A DNA stretch of 64,000 nt, from assembly GCF_000425485.1 (NCBI RefSeq), contig NZ_AUDN01000008.1, forward strand, positions 186,001 to 250,000, read 5' to 3'. The notes beneath the pieces are model-generated. The model was not told the origin of the DNA, ran no database searches, and saw nothing but the letters and a program-made list of their open reading frames with translations. Position numbers and translations under genes: made by a program. This DNA comes from Flavobacterium tegetincola DSM 22377 (GTDB taxonomy: Bacteria > Bacteroidota > Bacteroidia > Flavobacteriales > Flavobacteriaceae). Each line of letters opens with the position of its first letter. Position 1 is the first letter of the stretch. Of this stretch, positions 56,621 through 64,000 are shown piece after piece.

Positions 56621-56788
56621 ACCATTATAGTTGTAGATGCCACAATTATATATGTTTTCGACATAATTATAGTTGTCGATGGCATAATCATGTATGTTTT
56701 CGACATAATCATAGTTGTCGATGGCATAATTATATATGTTTTCGACATAATTATAGTTGTCGATGGTACAATCATGTATGTTTTCGAC
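56621..56788. repeat. Four tandem 42-bp repeats (minisatellite)
   Basis: Units at 56621, 56663, 56705 and 56747, each ending TATGTTTTCGAC and containing GTTGTCGATGG. TTTTCGAC recurs at 56655, 56697, 56739 and 56781 with exact 42-bp spacing. The first copy is the most diverged. Each unit can fold GTCGA...TCGAC. The length is 14 codons, so frames stay open on both strands, but no gene is convincing. The flanks 56362-56620 and 56789-56883 hold nothing else identifiable. Confidence 0.92.
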
Positions 56789-56883
56789 CTATCTACTGTG
56801 GAAGTCAGGAACTTTAAAATCTCGTGATTGGAAAATCTTTACGGTATACAATTTTTAAGAGTGATTGGAAATTTTGTAATTCT

Positions 56884-56970
56884 GCTCGTGCGAGCGTCAC
56901 GCACGCAACCGATTATAAAAGTATATAGTTGCGGCTTTGTTTGTTGGCACGAGCGGGACGCTCGCGCAAG
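56884..56970. repeat. MITE-like repeat, copy A
   Basis: GCTCGTGCGAGCGTCACGC, a core containing AAAAGTATATAGTTG, then GGCACGAGCGGGACGCTCGCG. The terminal ~20 bp are inverted with few mismatches. The same element recurs in the same orientation at 58127-58210. Confidence 0.88.
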
Positions 56971-57019
56971 CGGGGAGAAAACTTCCCGTAACATACTTAT
57001 AATAATATATTAGTGTAAA

Positions 57020-57307
57020 CTATTCTAATTTCATTAAATGATAAAGTAATTCTTCTTTAGAATCAAAAAATGTAGTCTGAATATTGTCATAAATAAAAAA
57101 TTTCCCGTTTGAATTTTTAGTGTAAAATTTATAGTTATGTCCTGCTTCAAAGATCAAAAACCAGGCTTTATAATTTCCATGTGTAAATGAATTATGACGA
57201 TCTATAAAACTTGTACTAAATCTTATACTTTCATCATCAAATTTAAAAATATCCCACTCTCCGTCATTAATAATAGTTAATTTATCTTTTTTAAAAGCGA
57301 TTTTAGT
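57020..57307 (-). CDS. ORF without a normal start, probably the -1 frame extension of the SHOCT gene
   Basis: Minus-strand frame open from 57307 to TAG at 57020-57022 (95 codons). It encodes DKLTIINDGEWDIFKF, HGNYKAWFLIFEAGHNYKF and SKEELLYHLMKLE. The amino acid order looks like a real globular protein, yet there is no ATG, GTG or TTG near its beginning. It overlaps the end of the SHOCT gene (57277-57756) in the -1 frame. A heptamer A AAA AAG at 57292-57286 sits in the right register to join them into a 245-aa protein. A simple indel in the A run is the alternative. Confidence 0.6.
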   Translation of the reverse strand, partial: TKIAFKKDKLTIINDGEWDIFKFDDESIRFSTSFIDRHNSFTHGNYKAWFLIFEAGHNYKFYTKNSNGKFFIYDNIQTTFFDSKEELLYHLMKLE

Positions 57308-57756
57308 TCATTTTTCGAAATTTGCTCTACCTTTAAATTAAATTCCTCTGTAGTTAAAATCCCCGAATCTCTTAAGCTCTTTAACTGTCTATATTCAGAC
57401 GAATTTTGAATATCCTCTTTTGCTTTTTCTGTTTTTATTTTAGCAACTTTTTCATAGTATTCCACATTTGTCAATATCCCTTTATCTCTCAACTCTGTAA
57501 GACTGTTAATTGAAGAATCTAATTTTGTTTTTACTTGTTCAACTTTTCTTTCACTTACTTTTTCTGCCGAATTTTCCACTTTAATATTGTTGTAAATCAA
57601 CATAATCAAAATTCCTAACCATTGAGCAGGAGGAAAGATGATACAGATGTATAGAATAATTTTTTGTAAAACACTAAAACTCTCACTTTTCCAAACGTAA
57701 ATTGAAGATGCAAAGGCTAAACCTACAATTGCTCCAACCCCTATGCTGTTACCCAT
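57277..57756 (-). CDS. SHOCT-like double-repeat membrane protein
   Basis: A 159-aa protein in its own frame. Two hydrophobic segments (IGVGAIVGLAFASSIYVW and LQKIILYICIIFPPAQWLGILIMLIY) are followed by a charged linker and two SHOCT-type modules: LTELRDKGILTNVEYYEKVAKI and LKSLRDSGILTTEEFNLKVEQI. It ends KKIN just after the slippery heptamer at 57292-57286. SHOCT modules usually mediate oligomerisation. It lies between the two MITE-like repeats, suggesting accessory DNA. Confidence 0.72.
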   Translation of the reverse strand: MGNSIGVGAIVGLAFASSIYVWKSESFSVLQKIILYICIIFPPAQWLGILIMLIYNNIKVENSAEKVSERKVEQVKTKLDSSINSLTELRDKGILTNVEYYEKVAKIKTEKAKEDIQNSSEYRQLKSLRDSGILTTEEFNLKVEQISKNELKSLLKKIN

Positions 57757-57818
57757 AATTTTCTAAACTTTATTCAAAAATAGAAATAATTTCTTAAATT
57801 TGGCGATAATATTATATT

Positions 57819-58103
57819 ATGAACACCCAAGAAAAAATTGAAAAGGTAAATAAGTATGTTGAAAACTTTCTTTTTAGAAAAGGATTCTCATTACTTGGCA
57901 AAGTGAGTTTAAACTGTAAGTTTTGGATAACAAATATTACTAATGAATCCGATAATTACTTTAAAGTAGATTCAGAAAAAGAAGCAAAAGAAATTGTAAA
58001 AGTATTTTTAACCAATTCTTACACTGAAGATGTTTTTAAAGATTTTATTTTTTCTGAAAGCAAACCTTTGTATCTAGCATTAGACATACAATTACCAATG
58101 TAA
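57819..58103 (+). CDS. Small protein of unknown function
   Basis: A 94-aa soluble protein: TQEKIEKVNKYVENFLF, KFWITNITNESDNYFKV, KEAKEIVKVFLTN. Mixed alpha/beta character and no recognised family. It is divergent from the SHOCT gene and lies inside the segment bounded by the two MITE-like repeats, so it is probably accessory. Confidence 0.55.
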   Translation: MNTQEKIEKVNKYVENFLFRKGFSLLGKVSLNCKFWITNITNESDNYFKVDSEKEAKEIVKVFLTNSYTEDVFKDFIFSESKPLYLALDIQLPM

Positions 58104-58126
58104 GAGTAAACAATTTTATCCCCCTC

Positions 58127-58210
58127 GCTCGTGCGAGCGTCACGCTCGTACCCGATTACAAAAGTATATAGTTGTTACTTTTCTTTGTTGGCACGAGCGG
58201 GACGCTCGCG
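58127..58210. repeat. MITE-like repeat, copy B
   Basis: GCTCGTGCGAGCGTCACGCT, a core with AAAAGTATATAGTTG, then GGCACGAGCGGGACGCTCGCG. Same orientation as copy A and about 85% alike by eye. TGCGAGCGTCACGCTCGTACC-type ends are inverted. Confidence 0.88.
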
Positions 58211-58243
58211 GTAGCTGCGAAATTTTAAAGACTATATTCTTAA

Positions 58244-60147
58244 TTAAAGTTGTATACTCTTAAATAATTCTAATATATCAACAGATATGAATTCTGGAAT
58301 ATCAGAAATAGTTTTATTTATCACATCTCTTCTCAGTCCATTTTCATCTTTATATCGGAGTAGCGGAGGAAATATTTCGAATAAAAAATTTGGGATATTA
58401 TGTCCATAACTTTTTAGAAACCAATCTGGCAAAGCTATGGTTAAACCATTAATATATTTAACGTGTGATATAGTGGTCTCGGTAGTATCTTTAAAAGAAG
58501 GTTTTATTATATCTAAAATTTTATGAGTTACAGTTTGAATTTTTGATTCATCAAATGAGATGTAATCTAAATACCTATCAGACTCATCTAGTCCAAGTTC
58601 TTCATTAGTTAATATTTTTTCTCTTAAAAAATAGAATCCTAAAAGTACGGGGTCAAAAATATAATTTTCAATACTATATCTTTTATTATATCCAAGTACC
58701 TTGATTTTCTCATCACATTGATTTTTCTTGTCCCAATCAATAATACCATAAATAGAATTATTACCAGCAGTATTTAATCTACTAACAATATCTATTACTT
58801 GGTCGCAATTCCCTCGACCCGACACACCAGAAGATATGAAGTTCAATGAGATTTCAGCTAGTAAATGCTGTTTGACACAATTGTAAACCTTGTCATAATA
58901 TTCAGCGTCATATTTTGATTCAACAAAAACCTGTTTTCTATTCTCGTAACTTATACTCAAAGAAGGAACACCAAATGTAAGTATATTTAGTGCCTCGCCT
59001 TTATTTACTTTTTTAATTGTAGTTGTTTCCGATTCTTTTTTTATAACATATATAGATTCAGATGGTGCCAACGCAACGGTGCTCGGTGAATGTGTAGCCA
59101 TAATAACTCTTGAACCATACTCTTTAATCACAACATTATTTATTACATCAAAAAACTTCTTAGTCATCAATGGATGTAAGTGTGCATCAATTTCATCCAA
59201 AATTAAGATACTTTTCTTAAATCCTCTGTACTCAAAATAATACAGAAGCATAGCTAAAGACATAATCACTTTCTCTCCGGAAGATAAATTATTTATTCCT
59301 ATATCAGTTCCATCAACCGGGTCTATCAATTTTGCAGAGAATTGATAGGGATTCATTTCATTTAATGGATTATCAAATACTGATTGAATATGTTTTTTTT
59401 CGGGAATCATTATCTCATAAGGAATTCCAGCAGATTTAATAACTTTATTTAATATATCCCAAGGTGCTTCAACGTTTCTAGATGAACCAGTATTCTTATG
59501 CTCAATAGAAGTGGTTTTGTACAAATAAATGTAAAAAATCATATCCAAATTGTCTTGACTTATTAAATCTGAATCTTCCGTTAATATTTCTAAAGGCAAA
59601 TAATACATAATGTCAGCAGGCAATAGTGATTTTATATCCTTACCTGAATCTCTAACAATTTCATCTAAATTCTTATTCCTTTACCCTTTAACACATTAAA
59701 TAATCTTGTAAATGCTGGATGAGGGTCAGAATAGTTACCTACAATAATCTTATTTTGAATGCTATCAATGATATCTTGCTCACGCTGAATAAATTGGTAA
59801 GAATTTGCGTGATCAATAAAATTAAGCAAAAACTCACAAATCTTTTTTAAATCTTGGAATCCGAACTTATTATTTTCAAAATTAAAATTACCTCCTCCAG
59901 ATTGCCACTGCAATAAGCCATTTTTTTCTATATCTATTTCATTAAATGTCATCTTAAACTCTCCACCATTATATACATTATTTGGAGTTCTCTGATTATA
60001 AGAAAGATTATTATATCCTTGACTAATGATTTGCAAAAGCTGACTTTTACCAGTACCATTAAGCCCTGTAAGTATTGCTAAATCTGGAATGTTAGCCCAT
60101 TCAAAACTCTTTAAATATTTATATTTACCTTCAAATTTAATTTCCAT
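58244..60147 (-). pseudogene. Frameshifted ABC-type AAA ATPase with TOPRIM-like C-terminus (OLD/PARIS-like)
   Basis: Two consecutive frames make one protein. The first (60147-59665) holds Walker A GLNGTGKSQ. The second, open from about 59675 to 58244, holds the ABC signature NNLSSGEK, Walker B ILILDEIDAHLHPL, the His switch ATHSPS, then a TOPRIM/DUF4435-like part (KQVFVESKYDAEYYD, IIDWDKKNQ, SIENYIFDP). A single -1 shift near 59675 (KGKG to NKNLDEIVRD) restores about 625 codons. Related proteins are anti-phage factors. The shift is probably a mutation; a sequencing error is possible. Confidence 0.8.
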
Positions 60148-60405
60148 ATTATAAAATATATAATTTATATAGTTAGTAGCGAATTTTTCACTTTTTAATC
60201 TTCTAAATATTAATAATTATCCGGAAGTATTTGTATAATTAGTTTCTTTTAAATACAAATAAACTTATATTAAACTTTCCACTTTTTTCCAAATTTAACA
60301 AAATTTACTATTATAAAACACTCAAATGTTAACTATATAATCATGAAACATTATATGATGTTTCATAAGCCCCAAACCACCCCAAAAGCACACCCAAGAA
60401 ACTCA

Positions 60406-60478
60406 CCTAGCCCCGACAGAAAGGAGCCCCGATTTTTCATCGGGACGGGATGATGGCGGGAAAAAGGAAACCTGAAAC
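60406..60478. repeat. Short member of the CCTAGCCC...CTGAAAC element family
   Basis: CCTAGCCCCGACAGAAAGGA, hairpin CCCGATTTTTCATCGGG, and GGATGATGGCGGG, ending CCTGAAAC. Both ends match the element at 20701-20853, while the middle is shorter. The rest of the 60148-60606 gap is A/T-rich, with a TACATTTG box at 60559-60566 likely serving pruA, and no ORF. Confidence 0.6.
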
Positions 60479-60606
60479 AACACTATCGATTCGCTCCCAA
60501 TTTAATTACGGAAAAGGGGATGTTATCGGTAAAAGAAGGTTATCTAATTATCATTTTGTACATTTGCAGCAAGTTTTTTTATTGATAATTTAAACAACAC
60601 GATATT

Positions 60607-62235
60607 ATGTTAAAAGGATTTTTTCATGTGCCAAAGGCGGTTAACGAGCCGGTAAAGTCTTATGCACCAAATAGCCCGGAGAAAAAAGCGGTTTTAGAAG
60701 CGTACACTAAAATGTGGAACGAGAAGATTGACGTGCCTAATTACATAGGTAGCGAAGAAATTAGAACGGGAAACACCAGAAATATGTCGGCACCACACGA
60801 CCATAAACACATTGTGGGAACGTATCATCTAGCAGAGAAAAAGCATGTAGAGCAAGCGATTGCAAATGCTTTGGAAGCTAAAGATGCTTGGGCAAACTTG
60901 GCTTGGGAACAACGTGCCGCTATCTTCTTGAAAGCAGCGGAGTTGATTGCTGGACCGTACCGTGCGAGAATTAACGCGGCTACGATGATTGCTCAATCCA
61001 AAACGATTTACCAAGCAGAAATAGATGCTTCTTGTGAGTTGATTGACTTCTTACGTTTTAACGTAGAGTTCATGACGCAGATTTATAACGACCAACCAAA
61101 ATCGGATTCTTCGGTTTGGAATCGTTTGGAATACCGTCCGTTGGAAGGTTTTGTATATGCAGTAACGCCTTTTAACTTTACGGCTATTGCAGCCAACTTG
61201 CCAGCGAGTGCGGCAATGATGGGGAATGTAGTGGTATGGAAACCGAGTGATAGCCAAGTGTTTTCGGCAAAAATTATCATTGATATTTTTAAAGAAGCGG
61301 GTGTTCCTGATGGAGTAATCAACGTCGTTTTTGGTGATGCTCAAATGGTAAGTGATACGGTTTATGCAAGTCCTGACTTTGCTGGAATTCACTTTACAGG
61401 TTCGACTCACGTGTTTAAAGATATTTTCAAACACATTGGAAACAACATCCACACGTACAAAACCTACCCAAGAATTGTAGGAGAAACAGGTGGAAAAGAT
61501 TTTATTGTAGCACATCCTACAGCTAATGTAAAACAAGTGGTTACGGGAATTTCTCGTGGTGCATTTGAATTTCAAGGACAGAAATGTTCGGCAGCTTCTA
61601 GAGCTTATATTCCGCAAAGTATGTGGGCTGAAGCCAAAGAATTGTTGATTAAAGATGTGAAATCGTTTAAAATGGGTTCGCCAGAAGATTTTGGAAACTT
61701 TATTACAGCGGTTATTCACGAAGGTTCGTTTGACAAACTAGCTAGTTTTATTGACCAAGCGAAGAAAGACAGCGATGCAGAAATTATTGTGGGTGGAAAT
61801 TACGACAAATCGAAAGGGTACTTTATTGAGCCAACGGTAATCGTGACTACAAATCCAAAATATGCAACGATGGAAACAGAATTGTTTGGACCTGTGATGA
61901 CGATTTACGTTTACGAAGATGCAAAATGGGCAGAAACATTAAAACTGGTTGACGAAACTTCTCCGTATGCATTAACTGGTGCTATTTTTAGTGGCGACCG
62001 TTATGCCATTGCAGAAGCGACTGAAGCGTTGAAAAATGCAGCGGGTAACTTCTACATCAACGACAAACCTACAGGTGCTGTTGTGGGAATGCAACCTTTC
62101 GGTGGAGCAAGAGCTTCAGGAACCAATGACAAAGCGGGTTCTCCATTGAACTTGTTGAGATGGGTTTCGCCAAGAACGATTAAAGAAACTTTTGTTACTG
62201 CAGAAGATTATAGGTACCCGTTTTTAGGGGAATAG
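60607..62235 (+). CDS. pruA: L-glutamate gamma-semialdehyde (1-pyrroline-5-carboxylate) dehydrogenase
   Basis: Oxidises glutamate semialdehyde to glutamate with NAD, the second step of proline degradation. The 542-aa enzyme has VTPFNFTAIAANLPASAAMMGN, the catalytic Glu in VGETGGKDF, and the catalytic Cys in FQGQKCSAASRAYIP. It ends with GGARASGTNDKAG. Length is that of the eukaryote/Bacteroidota type P5CDH, without a proline dehydrogenase domain. No putA partner is in view. A TACATTTG box and a strong terminator bracket it. Confidence 0.95.
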   Translation: MLKGFFHVPKAVNEPVKSYAPNSPEKKAVLEAYTKMWNEKIDVPNYIGSEEIRTGNTRNMSAPHDHKHIVGTYHLAEKKHVEQAIANALEAKDAWANLAWEQRAAIFLKAAELIAGPYRARINAATMIAQSKTIYQAEIDASCELIDFLRFNVEFMTQIYNDQPKSDSSVWNRLEYRPLEGFVYAVTPFNFTAIAANLPASAAMMGNVVVWKPSDSQVFSAKIIIDIFKEAGVPDGVINVVFGDAQMVSDTVYASPDFAGIHFTGSTHVFKDIFKHIGNNIHTYKTYPRIVGETGGKDFIVAHPTANVKQVVTGISRGAFEFQGQKCSAASRAYIPQSMWAEAKELLIKDVKSFKMGSPEDFGNFITAVIHEGSFDKLASFIDQAKKDSDAEIIVGGNYDKSKGYFIEPTVIVTTNPKYATMETELFGPVMTIYVYEDAKWAETLKLVDETSPYALTGAIFSGDRYAIAEATEALKNAAGNFYINDKPTGAVVGMQPFGGARASGTNDKAGSPLNLLRWVSPRTIKETFVTAEDYRYPFLGE

Positions 62236-62280
62236 TCTTTGTTGTCAGTTGACGGTTGACAGTTTTGAGCAATTTATAGA

Positions 62281-62314
62281 AAAACCGAGTCATTTAGTTG
62301 GCTCGGTTTTTTTT
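62281..62314 (+). terminator. pruA terminator
   Basis: AAAACCGAG, 12-nt loop, CTCGGTTTT plus further T residues. The remaining sequence to 62559 holds nothing recognisable. Confidence 0.88.
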
Positions 62315-62559
62315 GTGGAAATTAAATTCGTAATCAATTGAATGTACTAATGAATGAATGCTCAAAATGAAAAACTACTTGAATGTAGCTAAACCATTAA
62401 GATAATAAGAAAATTAAGCTCAATACTTATCCTAATTAAACATAAGAATGCTCACTCATTTGATGCAATAAAATAGTACTATTCAAGTAAAAAATGTAGC
62501 GTATAAATTAAAATTTAATCCCACTTCATGCATCTTACTATCTTAATGGTTCAAAAAAA

Positions 62560-63189
62560 TTAAGCTTTAAACTTCAAAGGTAAATGCACTACTTTCTTGG
62601 TTTCGAAGAATTCACCCTCAAAAAACTCGGTGATATTGTATTCTTTGGCACTTGGAAAATCTTTTAATTCTTCGGTTAAGTCGCCTCCTTTTAGGTAGAG
62701 AATTCCGTTTTTGAGTGCGTGTTTGTTTTGCTTTTTGATTTTGGTTTTGACCCAAGAAACGAAATCGGGCATGTTAGTTACGGCGCGACTTACGATAAAA
62801 TCGAAATCACCTTTTACGTTTTCGGCACGCATTTGTTCGGCTTTTACGTTTTTTAATTCTAAAGCTTCGGCAACGGCTTGTACTACTTTTATTTTTTTGG
62901 CGATGATATCAATCAAGTAAAAACGCGTTTCGGGGAATAAAATAGCTAGTGGAATTCCTGGAAAACCACCGCCTGTACCGACGTCTAAAACGTAAGTTCC
63001 GGGTTCAAAAGATTGGATTTTTGCGATTGCTAACGAATGCAATATGTGTTTGGTGTACAATTCGTCGATATCTTTTCGTGAAATCACGTTGATTTTGGCA
63101 TTCCATTCGGGATATAATTCGCCTAATTTTTGAAACTGTTGCTTCTGAACATCAGATAGATTAGGGAAATATGTGCTAATTTCTTCCAT
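62560..63189 (-). CDS. rsmG: 16S rRNA (guanine527-N7)-methyltransferase RsmG
   Basis: Methylates G527 of 16S rRNA. The 209-aa protein has WNAKINVISRKD, the SAM motif VLDVGTGGGFPGIPLAI, FYLIDIIAKKIK, and FDFIVSRAVTNM. I start at MEEISTYFPNL (63189). A TACTTTTG box at 63211-63204 lies between this ATG and the longer in-frame start at 63228, which supports the shorter form. Also called GidB; standard length. Confidence 0.95.
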   Translation of the reverse strand: MEEISTYFPNLSDVQKQQFQKLGELYPEWNAKINVISRKDIDELYTKHILHSLAIAKIQSFEPGTYVLDVGTGGGFPGIPLAILFPETRFYLIDIIAKKIKVVQAVAEALELKNVKAEQMRAENVKGDFDFIVSRAVTNMPDFVSWVKTKIKKQNKHALKNGILYLKGGDLTEELKDFPSAKEYNITEFFEGEFFETKKVVHLPLKFKA

Positions 63190-63307
63190 TTTAAACTTTT
63201 TTACAAAAGTAACTAATTTTAAAGGCAAATATTTAACCTTTGTGTGGCGTTTTCAATTTTATTATTTTTTATCTTTGGAGTCGTTTATTTTTACATCTAA
63301 ATACTAT

Positions 63308-64000
63308 ATGAATACCAACATACCCACGTTTTCAAAAAAAGACAGTCTTAAATTTTTCCGAACGTTAAATTCAAGAGTGAATGCTTATTTTAAAGAAAAC
63401 AACATACAAAAAACTGGAAACTGGAAACTGCATTTAAAAGCTGTTGTGATGTTTGTACTGTTTTTAACTCCTTACTTTTTAATTCTTACAATTCAGATGC
63501 CTTTTTGGGTGATGCTTTTACTTTCCGTTGTCATTGGAATTGGTATGGCTGGAGTGGGAATGAATGTGATGCACGATGGAAATCATGGTTCGTATTCGAA
63601 CAAAACGTGGTTGAACAAATTTATGGGTGGAAGCATCTATATTTTGGCTGGAAATGTACACAACTGGCAAGTGCAACACAATGTTTTGCACCATACTTAT
63701 ACGAATATTCACGGTCATGATGAGGATTTAGATGCGGGAAGAATTATTCGATTTACGCAAGAAGCGCCTTGGTATAAGTTTCATAAATTTCAGCATTATT
63801 ACTCTGTTTTTCTTTACGGATTATTGACTTTCAACTGGGCTTTAACAACCGATTGGAAGCAAATGAAAGCATATTTGAAACGTAAATTGTCATACGGAGA
63901 ACCGCAAAATCCTGCGAAATTATGGACGGTTTTAGTGATTACTAAAATTATTTATATTTCAGTGTGGTTGGTTTTACCAATGGTAATTGGAATCGCTTGG
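63308..64000 (+). CDS. Membrane fatty acid (acyl-CoA) desaturase, 3' end outside window
   Basis: Di-iron membrane desaturase. 231 codons are visible. Hydrophobic helices near residues 47-65 (AVVMFVLFLTPYFLILTI) and 68-90 come first, followed by histidine boxes HDGNHGS (box 1) and HNVLHH (box 2). More membrane segments follow, to the window edge; the third box is beyond it. This box spacing fits front-end or acyl-CoA desaturases of Bacteroidota. A TATCTTTG box at 63270-63277 may be its -7 element. Confidence 0.9.
   Translation, partial: MNTNIPTFSKKDSLKFFRTLNSRVNAYFKENNIQKTGNWKLHLKAVVMFVLFLTPYFLILTIQMPFWVMLLLSVVIGIGMAGVGMNVMHDGNHGSYSNKTWLNKFMGGSIYILAGNVHNWQVQHNVLHHTYTNIHGHDEDLDAGRIIRFTQEAPWYKFHKFQHYYSVFLYGLLTFNWALTTDWKQMKAYLKRKLSYGEPQNPAKLWTVLVITKIIYISVWLVLPMVIGIAW

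Noticed and set aside
56621-56788. CRISPR array
   Set aside because: Units are directly adjacent without unique spacers, and no cas genes are nearby.
56396-56827. 143-codon plus-strand ORF over the 42-bp array (and the 92-codon ORF on the other strand)
   Set aside because: Open only because the repeat length is a multiple of three; the non-repeat part has no recognisable protein character and the start is weak.
59665-59690. Programmed frameshift in the ATPase gene
   Set aside because: No canonical slippery heptamer in the right register (AAA GGA ATA AGA), so a mutation or read error is more likely than recoding.

Overview
The window is chromosomal DNA of a member of the Bacteroidota, almost certainly Flavobacteriaceae and Flavobacterium-like. 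The evidence is low G+C; A/T-rich intergenic DNA with few Shine-Dalgarno sites; TAnnTTTG-type promoters in front of the tRNA genes and several other genes; a short RpoD (287 aa); a type IX secretion (T9SS) type B sorting domain; DUF3857, DUF5103, DUF5916 and DUF6702 proteins; and a TonB-ExbB-ExbD cluster. Most of it is ordinary core genome.

Region by region. 1-2 kb: cysteine biosynthesis (cysE and a cysteine synthase running off the left edge) behind a leader that looks like a complete cysteine-responsive transcription attenuator. 2-6 kb: two secreted DUF3857/transglutaminase-like proteins, one without its catalytic residues. 6-10.5 kb: rpoD, a tandem repeat at its terminator, rlmN, an O-methyltransferase, a PAP2 phosphatase and a TatA/B protein. 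10.5-16.4 kb: an M1 aminopeptidase, a DUF6702 protein and four tandem carboxypeptidase-regulatory-like secreted proteins. 16.5-22 kb: pepE, truC, tRNA-Val, folC and tonB-exbD-exbB with a structured element between tonB and exbD. 22-28 kb: glutamate/leucine-type dehydrogenase, a small secreted protein, an orphan histidine kinase, anmK and an acyl-CoA dehydrogenase. 28-37 kb: a T9SS-secreted repeat protein, a glycosyltransferase, tRNA-Gly, a GNAT enzyme, an L,D-transpeptidase-like protein and a DUF5916 outer-membrane protein. 37-46 kb: gpmI, map, a GxxExxY pseudogene between inverted repeats, a methyltransferase, an M16 protease, a DUF5103 protein and apaG. 45.7-51.7 kb: the four-gene ligase-associated DNA repair operon (exonuclease, ATP-dependent ligase, Lhr-like helicase, PdeM). 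52-56.4 kb: DUF937, small hypothetical proteins, a CNNM/CBS protein and a DUF3095 protein. 56.4-60.5 kb is the most accessory part: a 42-bp minisatellite, two MITE-like repeats, a SHOCT-type gene with a canonical -1 slippery heptamer leading into a start-less ORF, and a frameshifted ABC-ATPase/TOPRIM-like gene resembling anti-phage OLD/PARIS proteins. 60.6-64 kb: pruA, rsmG and a fatty acid desaturase running off the right edge.

The strongest candidate for an undescribed system is the cys leader at 1542-1668. A 22-codon peptide carrying Cys-Cys-Thr-Cys is followed by two mutually exclusive hairpins that can be paired base by base. The second is the possible programmed -1 frameshift at 57286-57292.
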